A stretch of DNA of 64,000 nucleotides from Dokdonella_A sp963834755 (GCA_963834755.1 CAWICQ010000012.1:186001-250000), one strand, 5' to 3'; counted from the stretch's first letter, positions 1-9,379 are shown. A program made the numbers and translations. Notes: a model not told the origin generated them from the sequence alone.

Positions 1-363
1 GATGTCGATCATTTCCTGCACTTCGCCATCGCCCTCGGGTTTGATCTTGCCCATCTCGAGCGCGACCAGCGAGCCGAGCGCGTCCTTGTGCGTGCGCAAC
101 GCCTCGGCACACAGCCGAACCGCTTCGCCGCGGCGAGGTGCCGGCGTCTTGCGCCAGATCGCGAAGGCGGCCTGTGCGCGCGCGACGATCGTCTCGTAAT
201 CGCTCGCGCTCGATGCGTACGCTTCGGCGATAACCTCGTTGGTGCTCGGGTTGATCGACTGCAGCACGCCGGCATCGGTCGTCTTCGACCATTCGCCGTT
301 GCCGAGATACGTGCCGGAATTGGATTTGGAAAGGCCGAGCGCCTTCAACATCGGGGCGGACAT
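1..363 (-). CDS. Aldehyde dehydrogenase, N-terminal part (probable L-piperidine-6-carboxylate / alpha-aminoadipic semialdehyde dehydrogenase)
   Basis: The minus strand is open from ATG at 363 to the window edge, giving 121 residues of an NAD(P)-dependent aldehyde dehydrogenase. The N-terminal fold is recognisable: an INPSTNEVI segment, an FAIWRKTPAPRRGEAVR helix and the stretch EMGKIKPEGDGEVQEMIDI. The GEVQE.IDI signature is typical of the ALDH7/AmaB group, which oxidises alpha-aminoadipic semialdehyde in lysine breakdown. The catalytic Cys and Glu lie beyond the window, so the substrate is inferred from the N-terminus only. Family assignment is strong, the ALDH7 subgroup fairly likely. Confidence 0.75.
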   Translation of the reverse strand, partial: MSAPMLKALGLSKSNSGTYLGNGEWSKTTDAGVLQSINPSTNEVIAEAYASSASDYETIVARAQAAFAIWRKTPAPRRGEAVRLCAEALRTHKDALGSLVALEMGKIKPEGDGEVQEMIDI

Positions 364-470
364 CGAGACTCCATAAGCAAAGTAAAGAACGCGCATGACC
401 GCGTGAAATCGCGAAATTGTATCAGGCGAGCGCATTCCGGGCGGTGCCAAGACCGCGCGGCCGGACCGTT

Positions 471-1307
471 TCAGCCGAACTGGAATCCGGAAACCGCCTT
501 GCCGAACACGCGATCTCGGTAGGTGCGCCGGCCGCGATCGGCGCCGCCGGCGCCCGCGGCGACCATCAGCGGCAAGAGGTGCTCGCTGCGCGGATGCGCG
601 GCGCGCGCGCCCGGCGCCTCTGACCACGCTGCGAGTTGCGCGGCGCGGGTATCGGCCTCGGGCTGTTCGACGGCTTCGGCGAGCCACGCGTCGAAGCGCG
701 CAGCCGCTTGCACGTCTTCGGGTCGCGTCGACCAGAATTCGCGCAGGTTGTGATAGCTCATGCCGCTGCCGACGATCAGCACGCCTTCATCGCGCAGCGG
801 CGCAAGCGCGCGGCCGATCGCAACGTGCGCGGCAGGATCGAGATCGGCGCGCAGCGACAGCTGCACGACCGGAATATTCGCTTCCGGAAAGGCGAGCAGG
901 AACGGCACGAACACGCCGTGATCGAAGCCGCGATCGGCGTCTTCATCCGACGCGATACCCGCGTTCGCGAGCAGCGCGCGAACTCGCGTGGCGAGCTCCG
1001 GCGAACCCGGCGCCGGATATTCCAGACGGTAGGTATGCTCGGGGAATCCGTAATAGTCGAACAGCAGCGGCGGACGTGCGCCGCTGCCGACCGTCGGACG
1101 CGCGGTTTCCCAATGCGCGGAAATGACCAGGATCGCGCGCGGCCGCGCACCGATGGATGCGGCAATACCGCGCAGATACGCCGCCATCGCGTCCCATGCG
1201 TGCGGATCGCCGGGTGGCGGATCCATGAAAAAGCATGGGCCGCCGCCGTGCGGAATGAATAGCGTCGGCAGGCGACGTTCGGAGGGTGCCATCGGATCGG
1301 GGCTCAT
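471..1307 (-). CDS. DODA-type extradiol aromatic ring-opening dioxygenase (YgiD-like)
   Basis: A cytosolic protein of 278 residues of the class III extradiol dioxygenase superfamily, the group containing 4,5-DOPA dioxygenase YgiD. Expected metal and active-site histidines sit in the motifs LFIPHGGGP near the start, VISAHWE, and the later FDHGVFVP and GSGMSYHNLREF. ATG at 1307 was chosen because it places PTLFIPHGGGP at the usual distance; an internal ATG at 1292 is also possible. The physiological ring substrate cannot be told from sequence. It is read in the same direction as the membrane protein upstream of it, 84 bases away. Confidence 0.85.
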   Translation of the reverse strand: MSPDPMAPSERRLPTLFIPHGGGPCFFMDPPPGDPHAWDAMAAYLRGIAASIGARPRAILVISAHWETARPTVGSGARPPLLFDYYGFPEHTYRLEYPAPGSPELATRVRALLANAGIASDEDADRGFDHGVFVPFLLAFPEANIPVVQLSLRADLDPAAHVAIGRALAPLRDEGVLIVGSGMSYHNLREFWSTRPEDVQAAARFDAWLAEAVEQPEADTRAAQLAAWSEAPGARAAHPRSEHLLPLMVAAGAGGADRGRRTYRDRVFGKAVSGFQFG

Positions 1308-1391
1308 CGGCTCGATATGGTGGCGTGGTACGCCGCCAACAAGATGCATGTCGAGTGCGGCGCCCAAACGGCGGGGGTCACGTCGAGCGGC

Positions 1392-1955
1392 TCACTGCAA
1401 GTGCGTGAACAGAAGTCCGATGTACGCGCCAATGATGATGACACCTTGCGCGGCGAGATACTCGTGAAAACGCGGGCGCGCGATCACGATGCCGCTGACG
1501 GCGCTCACCGCGAACACGATATGGAAACCGAGATCGAGCGGCCTGGGCAACTTCCCTTCGACGACCAGCTGCTTGACGAAACTGCTCACGATGAGCAGGG
1601 CCAGCAACGCGAAGAACCAGCGCCGATGGCCGTAGTAGTGCGCGCGCAAGTCGACCTCCGAATCGCCGAACACATCCGGAAGCACCAATGCGGCGAGCAG
1701 ATACAGAATGATCGTCTGCATCAGCACCGCGGAAAATTCGAAGAAGGTCCAGTCGGTGTGGTGGCGAAGGCCGAACATCGACCACCAACCCTGCACCGAA
1801 ATCACCACGATCAAGATCGCCCAGAGTACGGCGGGCCAGTAATTTCGCAGGCGCGTGCGTGCCTGCATGAGACCGCGAAAACCCTTGAGCACCTGCGTGA
1901 TCGCAAGGCCGAGGATCAGCGAAATCAGGACGGACAGGTAGCTGAAGGCGTCCAT
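1392..1955 (-). CDS. Conserved integral membrane protein of unknown function
   Basis: A protein of 187 residues with five or so hydrophobic segments: FSYLSVLISLILGLAITQVL at the N-terminus, AVLWAILIVVISV, MQTIILYLLAALVL, WFFALLALLIVSSFV, and a C-terminal pair around IVFAVSAVSGIVIA and GVIIIGAYIGLLF. Short charged loops contain WTFFEF and HYYGHRRWFFAL. No catalytic motif is visible. ATG at 1953-1955 is preferred over an upstream in-frame start because it opens directly into the first helix. The family is familiar from other proteobacteria but has no assigned function that I can support. Confidence 0.7.
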   Translation of the reverse strand: MDAFSYLSVLISLILGLAITQVLKGFRGLMQARTRLRNYWPAVLWAILIVVISVQGWWSMFGLRHHTDWTFFEFSAVLMQTIILYLLAALVLPDVFGDSEVDLRAHYYGHRRWFFALLALLIVSSFVKQLVVEGKLPRPLDLGFHIVFAVSAVSGIVIARPRFHEYLAAQGVIIIGAYIGLLFTHLQ

Positions 1956-1989
1956 GGATAGACGGATTGGTGGCGACACAGGGAATGCA

Positions 1990-2066
1990 TGGCGGCCCCG
2001 ACACGATTCGAACGTGCGACCTTCCCCTTAGGAGGGGGACGCTCTATCCAACTGAGCTACGGGGCC
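1990..2066 (-). tRNA. tRNA-Arg(CCU)
   Basis: Read on the minus strand, a complete cloverleaf is present. The 7-bp acceptor GGCCCCG pairs with CGGGGCC. The D arm is GCTC..GAGC. The anticodon stem TCCCC/GGGGA carries loop CTCCTAA with anticodon CCT. The T loop is TTCGAAT, the discriminator is G, and CCA is encoded. The gene is 77 nt and decodes the arginine codon AGG. Confidence 0.97.
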
Positions 2067-2211
2067 GGATGCTTCGGATTCTAGCGGCTCCGCGGCGTGG
2101 ATGCGCCGGGTCGGCACGGGGCACGATGTTAGAATTCCGCGCCGCGGCCGCACTGCGAGTATCGGGCGATGCCGCGTTGGCCTATTTTGCCGCTCTTATC
2201 CTGGCCGATCG

Positions 2212-3009
2212 ATGCTGCACGGAAAGAAGATCATCGTGGTCATGCCCGCATACCACGCGGAAAAGACGCTCGCGGCGTGCTACGCGGCGATTCCGCGCGA
2301 CGTTGTCGACGAAGTGCTGCTGGTCGACGACGCGAGCGACGATGCGACCGTCGCCGTCGCGCAGCAACTCGGCATCCCGACGCATCGTCATCCGGCCAAC
2401 CGTGGCTACGGCGGCAACCAGAAGACGTGCTATGCGCTCGCGCTCGAACGCGGCGCCGACATCGTCGTGATGTTGCATCCGGACTATCAATACGAACCGA
2501 AGCTCATTACCGCGATGGCGGCGATGGTTGCATCGGACGTGTACGACGTCGTGATCGGCTCGCGCATTCTCGGCAACACGGCGCTCGCCGGCGGCATGCC
2601 GCGCTACAAGTACATCGCCAACCGTTTCCTGACCGCCGCACAGAACCTGCTGATCGGCTCGAAGCTATCGGAATTCCATTCGGGCTATCGCGCTTTTTCT
2701 CGACGCGTGCTCGAGACGTTGCCGCTCGCGCAGAATTCCGACGATTTCGTGTTCGACAACCAGATGCTCGTGCAGGCGATCGCGTTCGGGCTTCGCGTCG
2801 GCGAGCTTTCGTGTCCGACGCGTTATTTCGCTGAAGCGAGCCAGATCAATTTCAGGCGTTCGGTCGTCTACGGCGGCGGCGTGCTGTGGACGAGCATGCT
2901 GTTTCGTCTGTGGAAATGGAAACTCGCGAAACCTCGGCTGTTTTCGCCGGACACATCGCTGCGATTGAAGCCCGGCGCGCAATCCGGCTCGCTCACGCGC
3001 GCATGCTGA
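2212..3009 (+). CDS. Family 2 glycosyltransferase (polyprenyl-phosphate sugar synthase type)
   Basis: A 265-residue GT-A fold glycosyltransferase resembling dolichol-phosphate mannose synthase-like enzymes. Visible motifs are VVMPAYHAEKTL, LLVDDASDDAT, PANRGYGGNQKTCYALAL, and VVMLHPDYQYEP with the DxD-like acidic cluster. It then has FHSGYRAFSRRVLE, typical of the subfamily. No transmembrane tail is obvious. The ATG at 2212 aligns with the family N-terminus and lies 145 bases from the tRNA. Its stop overlaps the start of the next gene (ATGCTGA), so the two are translationally coupled. It may supply a lipid-linked sugar to that membrane transferase. Confidence 0.88.
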   Translation: MLHGKKIIVVMPAYHAEKTLAACYAAIPRDVVDEVLLVDDASDDATVAVAQQLGIPTHRHPANRGYGGNQKTCYALALERGADIVVMLHPDYQYEPKLITAMAAMVASDVYDVVIGSRILGNTALAGGMPRYKYIANRFLTAAQNLLIGSKLSEFHSGYRAFSRRVLETLPLAQNSDDFVFDNQMLVQAIAFGLRVGELSCPTRYFAEASQINFRRSVVYGGGVLWTSMLFRLWKWKLAKPRLFSPDTSLRLKPGAQSGSLTRAC

Positions 3010-4664
3010 ATCCCGATGGGAATTACACGCTGCGGGACCGCCGCTCGTGGCCGTGGTTCGCGCTTGCGCTCGTCGCGTTTCTCGCCGGCGTGTGGCTGCG
3101 CCTCTATCAATTGCGCACGCAAACGCTGATCGACGACGAATGGCACGCCGTGCGCATGCTGATCGGCTCGGACGCTGCGGGCATCGCGACGCATTTCGGC
3201 TATGCCGATCATTGCATTCCGCTGACGCTTTATTACCGCTGGCTCTACGACCTCGGCGCGCTCAGCGAATGGCAGATGCATCTGCCGCTGCTGATCGCGG
3301 GCATCGCGCTGATGATTCTCGCGCCGTTTCTGCTGCGCGGCACATTGACGTGGCCGGTCCGCGCGGTGTGGCTCGCGCTGTTGGCGATTTCGCCGGTATT
3401 CGTTTATCTCAGCCGGACCGCGCGGCCGTATGCCTTGGACTGCCTGTGCGCGTTCGTCGCGATCGTCGCGTTCCATCGATGGCGAAATGGGGGAGGGCGA
3501 CGCTGGGCTGGCGCCTACGTCGTCGCAACCGTTGCGGCCGCATGGCTGCACGTGCTCACGGTCGTGTTCACCCTGTGGCCTTTCGTATGGTTCGGATTGC
3601 CCGCGCTGCGAGATGCGTGTCGTCGCTCGACACGCGCGACGGGAACGCGCGCGATCGGGCGCATGATCGTGCTCGCGCTGGTCACCGTCACCGGCCTGGC
3701 ACTCGCGCTTGTACCGCCGATTCTAGGCGACTGGCGTGCGATGGCCGCCAAAGCCGGCGCCGGCGAGATCACGTTCGATACGCTCTATCGCTCCGCGCTG
3801 ATGATGTTGGGAATTTCGAGCCTGTGGCTGTGCATCGTGCTCGCACTCGTGTTCGCGATCGGAGTCTGGCGCCTTGGTCGGCGCGAGTCCGGTTTCGTCG
3901 CATACATCGGCAGCCTGATCGTCGTCGGCACGGCCGTCGTCGCACTGAGCCGACCCGCGTGGGTGCAGCATCAGCAGACGTTCGTGCGTTACGTGCTGCC
4001 GAGCGTGCCGTTCGTGCTGATGTTCGTCGCCGAAGGCCTCGTGTTCGTCGTGGCGCAGCTTCGCATTCAGGTGCTCGCATGCACGGGCGCGGCGCTCGCG
4101 GTGGTGGGTCTCGCAATGGCCGGTCCGATGCCGGGCTACTACTACTTTCCGAATCAACTCATGGGTCACGAGCTGTTCCAGTTCGACTTCGCCGCCGACC
4201 ACAATCCGTACGCGACGCGACTCGATCTCGGCCCGGTTCCGGCCTTTTATCGCGATCTCGCCACGCGTCCGCCGGGCAGCATCACGCTGATCGAAACGCC
4301 GGCGCGCCTGATATCGCACTATCTTCCGGATCCGTGGTATCAGGCGATCCACCGTCAGAACGTCAAGTACGCGCTGGCGGCGCCGTTGTGCGGCGGCGAG
4401 GCGGACGAGTTTCCGTCCACCGCGACCGGCACGCGATTCCGTCGCGTCGGTCGACTTGCGGACATCCTCGATGGCACGACGCTCGGTGCGGATTACCTCG
4501 TCCTGCGCAGGCGGCCGTGGTCAGTGCCGCCGGGTCTCGATGCGCCGTGGCCCGACATGACGGCGTGCGAATCAAAGGTGGCTCACCGCCTCGGTGCGCC
4601 GCTCTACAGCGACGAGCAGATCGTCGTGTTCGCGCTCGGAAAGATGCAACCGCCGACGCATTGA
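3003..4664 (+). CDS. Multi-pass membrane glycosyltransferase (GT39/GT-C-like)
   Basis: A 553-residue inner-membrane protein with about ten hydrophobic helices and a soluble C-terminal third. The first extracytoplasmic loop carries QTLIDDEWHAVRML; a conserved acidic pair at this position is the catalytic hallmark of GT-C enzymes that use polyprenyl-phosphate sugars. The start at 3003 overlaps the preceding GT2 stop and gives MLNPDGN just before the first helix. Pairing with a GT2 polyprenyl-phosphate sugar synthase suggests a two-step transfer of a sugar to a periplasmic acceptor (lipid A, glycan or protein). The acceptor is unknown. Confidence 0.75.
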   Translation: MLNPDGNYTLRDRRSWPWFALALVAFLAGVWLRLYQLRTQTLIDDEWHAVRMLIGSDAAGIATHFGYADHCIPLTLYYRWLYDLGALSEWQMHLPLLIAGIALMILAPFLLRGTLTWPVRAVWLALLAISPVFVYLSRTARPYALDCLCAFVAIVAFHRWRNGGGRRWAGAYVVATVAAAWLHVLTVVFTLWPFVWFGLPALRDACRRSTRATGTRAIGRMIVLALVTVTGLALALVPPILGDWRAMAAKAGAGEITFDTLYRSALMMLGISSLWLCIVLALVFAIGVWRLGRRESGFVAYIGSLIVVGTAVVALSRPAWVQHQQTFVRYVLPSVPFVLMFVAEGLVFVVAQLRIQVLACTGAALAVVGLAMAGPMPGYYYFPNQLMGHELFQFDFAADHNPYATRLDLGPVPAFYRDLATRPPGSITLIETPARLISHYLPDPWYQAIHRQNVKYALAAPLCGGEADEFPSTATGTRFRRVGRLADILDGTTLGADYLVLRRRPWSVPPGLDAPWPDMTACESKVAHRLGAPLYSDEQIVVFALGKMQPPTH

Positions 4665-4699
4665 ATCCGCTTTGAAATGCCGACGAAAGCGCGTCGTCG

Positions 4700-5398
4700 T
4701 TACTCGTCGGCGAGCCGGTAGCCGACGCCGACTTCGGTCAACAGCAGTCGAGGGCGCGCCGGATCCCTTTCGATCTTGCGGCGCAGCGTGCGCATGTAGA
4801 TGCGCAGATACTGCGGCGATTCGACATGCGCGGCGCCCCACACGTCGCGCAACAGCTGGCGATGCGTCATCACCTTGCCGCGATGGCGCGCCAGCGTGGT
4901 CAGCAGCTCGTATTCGATCGGCGTCAGATGAATATCCGCGCCGTCGCGCTGCACGCGATGCGCGGCCAGATCGATCACGACGTCGCCGATCGTAACGCGC
5001 GCATCGCCCGGTGCACCGCTCCGGCCGGAAAGATGGCGTTCGGCAACGCGCAAACGCGCGAGCAGCTCGCCGATGCCGAACGGTTTGGTCAGGTAGTCGT
5101 CGGCGCCGAGATCGAGCGCGGCGACCTTGTCGGTTTCCTTTTCGCGCGCGGAAAGAACGATGATCGGACGCGCATACCATTCGCGCAGTCGCTGGATCAC
5201 GTCGAGGCCGGACATGTCCGGAAGGCCGAGATCGACGATGACGATGCCGGGTTGTTCGGTCGCGGCGAGCTGCAAACCTTCTTTGCCGGTGCGCGCCGCC
5301 GACAGCGCATAGCCGTGCGCTTCGAGCGCGGTCGCCAGGAAACGCTGAATCTGCGGGTCGTCCTCGATCAGCAGCAGATTCGAGCGCGGCGTGCTCAC
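4700..5398 (-). CDS. kdpE: Response regulator KdpE
   Basis: A 232-residue OmpR/PhoB-type regulator: receiver domain (about 7-120) with acidic pocket EDD at 12-14, phosphoacceptor Asp56 in IVIVDLGLPDM and LTKPFG lysine loop. A winged-helix effector domain follows (about 135-230) with TPIEYELLTTLARHRGKV and a C-terminal GVGYRL. It is the last gene of the kdp operon. The start is GTG at 5398, overlapping the kdpD stop as GTGA. It is expected to activate the kdp promoter under potassium limitation or osmotic stress. It converges with the glycosyltransferase pair, with 35 bases between. Confidence 0.96.
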   Translation of the reverse strand: MSTPRSNLLLIEDDPQIQRFLATALEAHGYALSAARTGKEGLQLAATEQPGIVIVDLGLPDMSGLDVIQRLREWYARPIIVLSAREKETDKVAALDLGADDYLTKPFGIGELLARLRVAERHLSGRSGAPGDARVTIGDVVIDLAAHRVQRDGADIHLTPIEYELLTTLARHRGKVMTHRQLLRDVWGAAHVESPQYLRIYMRTLRRKIERDPARPRLLLTEVGVGYRLADE

Positions 5399-8118
5399 GG
5401 AACCGGCGGCTCCGCCGGCGGCAGCGGCAGCGTGAAGCGGAATTCCGCGCCGCCGCCCGCTGCGTTGCGCGCGGAGATCGTGCCGCCATGTGCCTCAACG
5501 ATCGCCTTGCAGATCGCGAGGCCTAGCCCGAAGCCGCTCTGCGCACCTTCGGGGCGCGCCTGATGGAACTTGTCGAAGACGCGGCTTTCCTCGCCGGCCG
5601 GGAATCCGGGTCCGTGATCGCGCACGACGACTTCGAGCGAACCCTCGGCGACGATCGCGCCGATCTCGATCGCGGTGCCGGCGGGCGTGTGTCGCGCCGC
5701 GTTCTCCAGAAGATTCGAAAGCACCTGTTCGAGCATCACTTCATCGCCGGAGATCAGCGCAAGATCCTGCGGCAGGCGCAGCGAGACCGGATGCGCGGCG
5801 AGCAGATTGGAGAGACGGGCGAGCACCGCGCCGATCAACTCGTCGATCGCGACCCAATCGCGCCTGAGCTCGATGTGTCCTTCGCTGAAACGCGTGAGAT
5901 CGAGCAGATTGCCGACCAGCCGATTCATGCGTTCCGCTTCGTGCAGCAACGTGTCGAGCAGTGCGCGGCGGCGCGTTTCGTCGAGCGCCGCCTCGCTGTC
6001 ACGCAACGTCGATGCGGAACCGATGATGGTTGCGAGCGGCGTGCGGAAATCGTGCGATATCGCGCTCAGCAAGACGTTCCGAAGACGTTCCGATTCGACC
6101 TGCACGTCGGCTTCCTGCGCCGCCTCGGCGAGTTGCACCCGCTCCATCGCTACGGCGGCCTGGTTGATCAACGCTTCGACGAGGTGCATCTGCTCGGGAA
6201 TCTGCAGCTGCCGTGCGTCGGACGGCCGCAGGCCGAGCACGCCGATGCAACGCTTGAGCGCATTCAAGGGCAGATACATCGCCGTCGCGCTGGCCAGCGT
6301 GTCGGTGTGCAGGCCGGCTTTCTTGCGGTGATCGTAGGTCCACTGCGCGATGCCGAGATCGTTGCCCGGCACCGGATAGCGCACCACGCTGGCGGCGCTG
6401 CGTGCCGCGCCGCGGTCGCAGAAATGCGTCGGATCCTGGATCTTGCCGTCCGCGTCGGGCATCAGCACGGCTGCTTCGCCCTCGATGCTGGCCAGCACAT
6501 GGCGAACGAGAAATTTGGAGAGCTGGTCGATCGTGCGGCGTCGCGAGAGCTCGCGGCTCAGCGCATAAAGCTCGGCCGCGCGTCGCTCGCGCTGGCGCGC
6601 CACCGATGCCTGACGCTTGCCGAGCGCCGCAAGGTGACTGATCAGCAGCGCCGTGGTCAACATCACGGCGAACGTAATCACGTACTGCGTATCAGAAACA
6701 GCAAACGAATATCTCGGCGGCACGAACAGAAAGTCGAACAAGCCGACGCTGAGGATCGCGGCGAGTACCGATGGTCCGCGCCCGAAGCGGGCCGCGACGA
6801 TCACCGTGCCGAGCAGATAGACCATGACCACGTTCGTGCTTTCGAAGCGTCTGCTCATCTGCGAGCAGATCAGCGTCGCGACGATCACGACGGCGAACGC
6901 CTTCAGATACGCCGGCCAGGGGCTGCTGCGTCGTGGGATGCGCGGTGGCGCCGGACTCTCCTGTCCGGGTTCGCCGCTGATGACATAGATGTCGATCGCT
7001 CCGCTTTGACGGATCAACTCGTCGACCAGCGACACGTCGAACCGATCGCGCCAGCGGCTGCGCAAGGGCTTGCCGACGATGATGCGGCTGACGTTGTTGC
7101 GAAACGCGTACTCGATCAGCGTGGCGGCGACGCTTTCACCGCTGAGGTTCGCGGTCTCCGCGCCAAGCTCGGCGGCGAGCCGCAGCGTTTGCAGGATGCG
7201 ATCGCGTGCGGGCTGCGGCAGACGCACGAGCTTGGGCGTCTCGACGTACACGGCATGCCATTGCGCGTGCAGTGCACTCGCCGTGCGCGCTGCCGAACGC
7301 ACGAGACGCATCGACAGCGGATCGGGACCGACGCAAACGAGAATCCTCTCGTTGGCGGCCCACGTCGCGGAGATCGCGTGGCTGTCGCGATACTCCCGCA
7401 TTGCGGCGTCGACGCGCTCGGCGGTGGCGCGCAGCGCGAGCTGACGCAGCGCGATGAGATTGCCTTTGCGGAAGAAATTCTGCGCCGCGCGTCGCGCTTT
7501 TTCCGGCACGTAGACCTTGCCGTCGGCGAGACGCTCGAGCAATTCGTCCGGCGGCAGATCGACGAGCTCGACTTCGTCCGCCGCCGCGAAGACGCGATCC
7601 GGCACGGTTTCGCGCACGTCGACACCGGTGATCTGCGCGACGACATCGTGCAGGCTATCGAGGTGCTGCACGTTGACCGTCGTGTAAACATCGATGCCGG
7701 CGGCGAGCAGTTCCTCGACATCCTGCCAACGCTTGGGATGCCGCGCGCCGGGATGGTTGCTGTGAGCGAGCTCATCGACGATGAGCAACTGAGGCTTGCG
7801 CGCGAGCGCGCCGTCGAGATCGAACTCCGTCAGCATGATGTCGCGGTGTTCGAGCCGCATCGGCGGCAGGATCTCGAGGCCTTCGAGCAGCGCTTCGGTC
7901 TCCGGACGACCGTGCAGCTCGACGTAACCGACGACGACATCGACGCCGTCGCCGCGCTGGCGCCGCGCCGCTTCGAGCATCGCGTAGCTCTTGCCGACGC
8001 CGGCGGTCGCGCCGAAGAAAATCCGGAGCCGGCCGCGCTGCGCGCGCGCTTCCTCGTCCTTGATGCGGGCGAGCAGGGCGTCTGGATCGGGGCGCCGTTC
8101 GGGAGCGGTCGTGGGCAT
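5395..8118 (-). CDS. kdpD: Osmosensitive K+ channel sensor histidine kinase KdpD
   Basis: A 907-residue membrane kinase, close to the E. coli length. In order: cytoplasmic KdpD domain with Walker A GATAGVGKS (36-44); a Usp-like region; four close transmembrane helices around AYLKAFAVVIVATLICS to YVITFAVMLTTALLI; a GAF region; and a HisKA dimerisation helix with AISHDFRTPLATI (phosphoacceptor His689). An HATPase_c domain follows with NLLENAARHT, RDHGPGFP and GFGLGLAICK. ATG at 8118 was chosen because upstream residues are low-complexity Arg/Ser and unlike the family. It overlaps kdpE by GTGA and lies 180 bases after kdpC. Confidence 0.96.
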   Translation of the reverse strand: MPTTAPERRPDPDALLARIKDEEARAQRGRLRIFFGATAGVGKSYAMLEAARRQRGDGVDVVVGYVELHGRPETEALLEGLEILPPMRLEHRDIMLTEFDLDGALARKPQLLIVDELAHSNHPGARHPKRWQDVEELLAAGIDVYTTVNVQHLDSLHDVVAQITGVDVRETVPDRVFAAADEVELVDLPPDELLERLADGKVYVPEKARRAAQNFFRKGNLIALRQLALRATAERVDAAMREYRDSHAISATWAANERILVCVGPDPLSMRLVRSAARTASALHAQWHAVYVETPKLVRLPQPARDRILQTLRLAAELGAETANLSGESVAATLIEYAFRNNVSRIIVGKPLRSRWRDRFDVSLVDELIRQSGAIDIYVISGEPGQESPAPPRIPRRSSPWPAYLKAFAVVIVATLICSQMSRRFESTNVVMVYLLGTVIVAARFGRGPSVLAAILSVGLFDFLFVPPRYSFAVSDTQYVITFAVMLTTALLISHLAALGKRQASVARQRERRAAELYALSRELSRRRTIDQLSKFLVRHVLASIEGEAAVLMPDADGKIQDPTHFCDRGAARSAASVVRYPVPGNDLGIAQWTYDHRKKAGLHTDTLASATAMYLPLNALKRCIGVLGLRPSDARQLQIPEQMHLVEALINQAAVAMERVQLAEAAQEADVQVESERLRNVLLSAISHDFRTPLATIIGSASTLRDSEAALDETRRRALLDTLLHEAERMNRLVGNLLDLTRFSEGHIELRRDWVAIDELIGAVLARLSNLLAAHPVSLRLPQDLALISGDEVMLEQVLSNLLENAARHTPAGTAIEIGAIVAEGSLEVVVRDHGPGFPAGEESRVFDKFHQARPEGAQSGFGLGLAICKAIVEAHGGTISARNAAGGGAEFRFTLPLPPAEPPVP

Positions 8119-8298
8119 GAAAAGTGCGGCCGTCGAGCGCCGCTTGCTGCTCCTCGCGATCACGGACGAGCGCACGAAGGGCCGCAGACGCGCTCGCTGT
8201 CGCTGGCCATCATGCGGCAACGGGCGTGAGCTGGCTAGCGTCGCCCGCGGAACGCCGGATCGACGCGGCGTCGATCCGGCACATTCCGAAGTGCGTCG

Positions 8299-8868
8299 TC
8301 AGCGGCCGTCCAGCGCGAGATTGAGCTCGAGCACGTTGACGCGCGGCTCGCCGAGCAGGCCGAACGTGCGGCCTTCGGTGGCTGAGGCGACGAGTCTTTC
8401 GACCTCTTGCACGGGCATGTTGCGAACCCGCGCGACGCGCGTCACCTGATACTGCGCCGCCGCGGGCGAAATGTGCGGATCGAGCCCGCTGCCCGACGCG
8501 GTAACCAGGTCGACCGGAACCGACGCCGCGTTGCCCGGATCGGCGGCGCGCAGGGCGTCGATGCGCTGTTTCACCGCGTCGGTGAGCGCGCTGTTGGTCG
8601 GTCCGAGGTTGGAGCCGGTCGATGCCGCGCTGTTGTCCGCGAACGGAGAAGTCGCCGACGGCCGGCTCCAGAAATACTTCGGATCGGAAAACGGCTGGCC
8701 GATCAGCTCGGAGCCGAGCGGCTTGTCGCCGGGCCCGATCAGGCTGCCGTTGGCTGCGTGCGGAAACAGGACTTGCGCCAGACCCGTGACGACCAGCGGA
8801 TAGACGACGCCGGTGAGTGCGGTCAGCAGCGCAAGCATGACGATCGATTGGCGGATGATCTTGCTCAT
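8299..8868 (-). CDS. kdpC: Potassium-transporting ATPase subunit KdpC
   Basis: A 189-residue one-helix subunit of the KdpFABC pump. The N-terminal membrane anchor (about 10-32, MLALLTALTGVVYPLVVTG) is followed by the signature region GSLIGPGDKPLGSELIGQPF, YFWSRPSA, SNLGPTN and a C-terminal SPAAAQYQVTRVARVR..VLELNLALD. ATG at 8868 matches the family start. Unusually, it is separated from kdpB by about 510 bases that hold a broken gene rather than following directly. Confidence 0.96.
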   Translation of the reverse strand: MSKIIRQSIVMLALLTALTGVVYPLVVTGLAQVLFPHAANGSLIGPGDKPLGSELIGQPFSDPKYFWSRPSATSPFADNSAASTGSNLGPTNSALTDAVKQRIDALRAADPGNAASVPVDLVTASGSGLDPHISPAAAQYQVTRVARVRNMPVQEVERLVASATEGRTFGLLGEPRVNVLELNLALDGR

Positions 8869-9019
8869 GATGGAAATTCCCGATTGACGTTGAAGGCCGT
8901 GGCGCCGGCAAGCACCGAGACCCGTTTCGGCCGGTGAGTGGCAAAACGTATTCCGGCTTGCACCGGAACGACGGCGTAGAACGCTTGTGTTCGGTGCACG
9001 ACCAGGTTCTTCCGCGCTC

Positions 9020-9369
9020 TCAAAACGTTCCTTGCAGCATGACGAAACCGCGCGTGCCGCCGACATCCTTCGTGTGTCGCTGGCGTTGCCGAAGCTCGCG
9101 GTATGGCTATAGAAGGCATGGTTGTCTGCGTACGTGGCGCCGAGGCTGGCGAACCCGTGCGGCGCTCAGATGCCGCCGTATCCGCCGAGGGCGTATTCGT
9201 CTTCCGTGGATGGCGTCTCGCGGTTCGCCGCGGGCATCAGCGCCATCACGGGAGCGCCGGAGTCTTTGACCGCGGCCCGTATGTCGCACTCCGCGTCGTT
9301 CGCCGCGCAGCCGATGTCCGGTTCGGCAGCGGGCGATGGGTAAAACGTTCGCAATAGATGCGTACGCAT
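9020..9369 (-). pseudogene. Disrupted small gene between kdpB and kdpC, C-terminus like an outer-membrane beta-barrel protein
   Basis: Eleven bases after kdpB an ATG at 9369 has a clear ribosome-binding site (GGAGAAACGCG-ATG) and opens 67 codons ending GGYGGI at a TGA (9166-9168). The same frame continues past this stop with GFASLGATYADNHAFYSHTASF. After one frameshift near 9070-9072 it reads KDVGGTRGFVMLQGTF followed by TGA (9020-9022). Alternating polar and aromatic residues and a final Phe are the hallmark of an outer-membrane beta-strand. No signal peptide is visible in the first 67 codons, so part of the gene may also be missing. It could be a decayed porin of the operon or a gene damaged by sequence errors. 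Confidence 0.5.
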
Positions 9370-9379
9370 CGCGTTTCTC

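Noticed and set aside
5563..8229. Very long open frame on the plus strand opposite kdpD (and a similar one at 11316-13319 opposite kdpA).
   Set aside because: Arginine/histidine-rich products without any family resemblance. They arise because the high-GC third positions of the real minus-strand genes rarely give stops on the other strand.
8865..9119. An 84-codon minus-strand frame upstream of kdpC.
   Set aside because: It lies out of frame with the beta-strand-like reading of the same bases and has no recognisable features.
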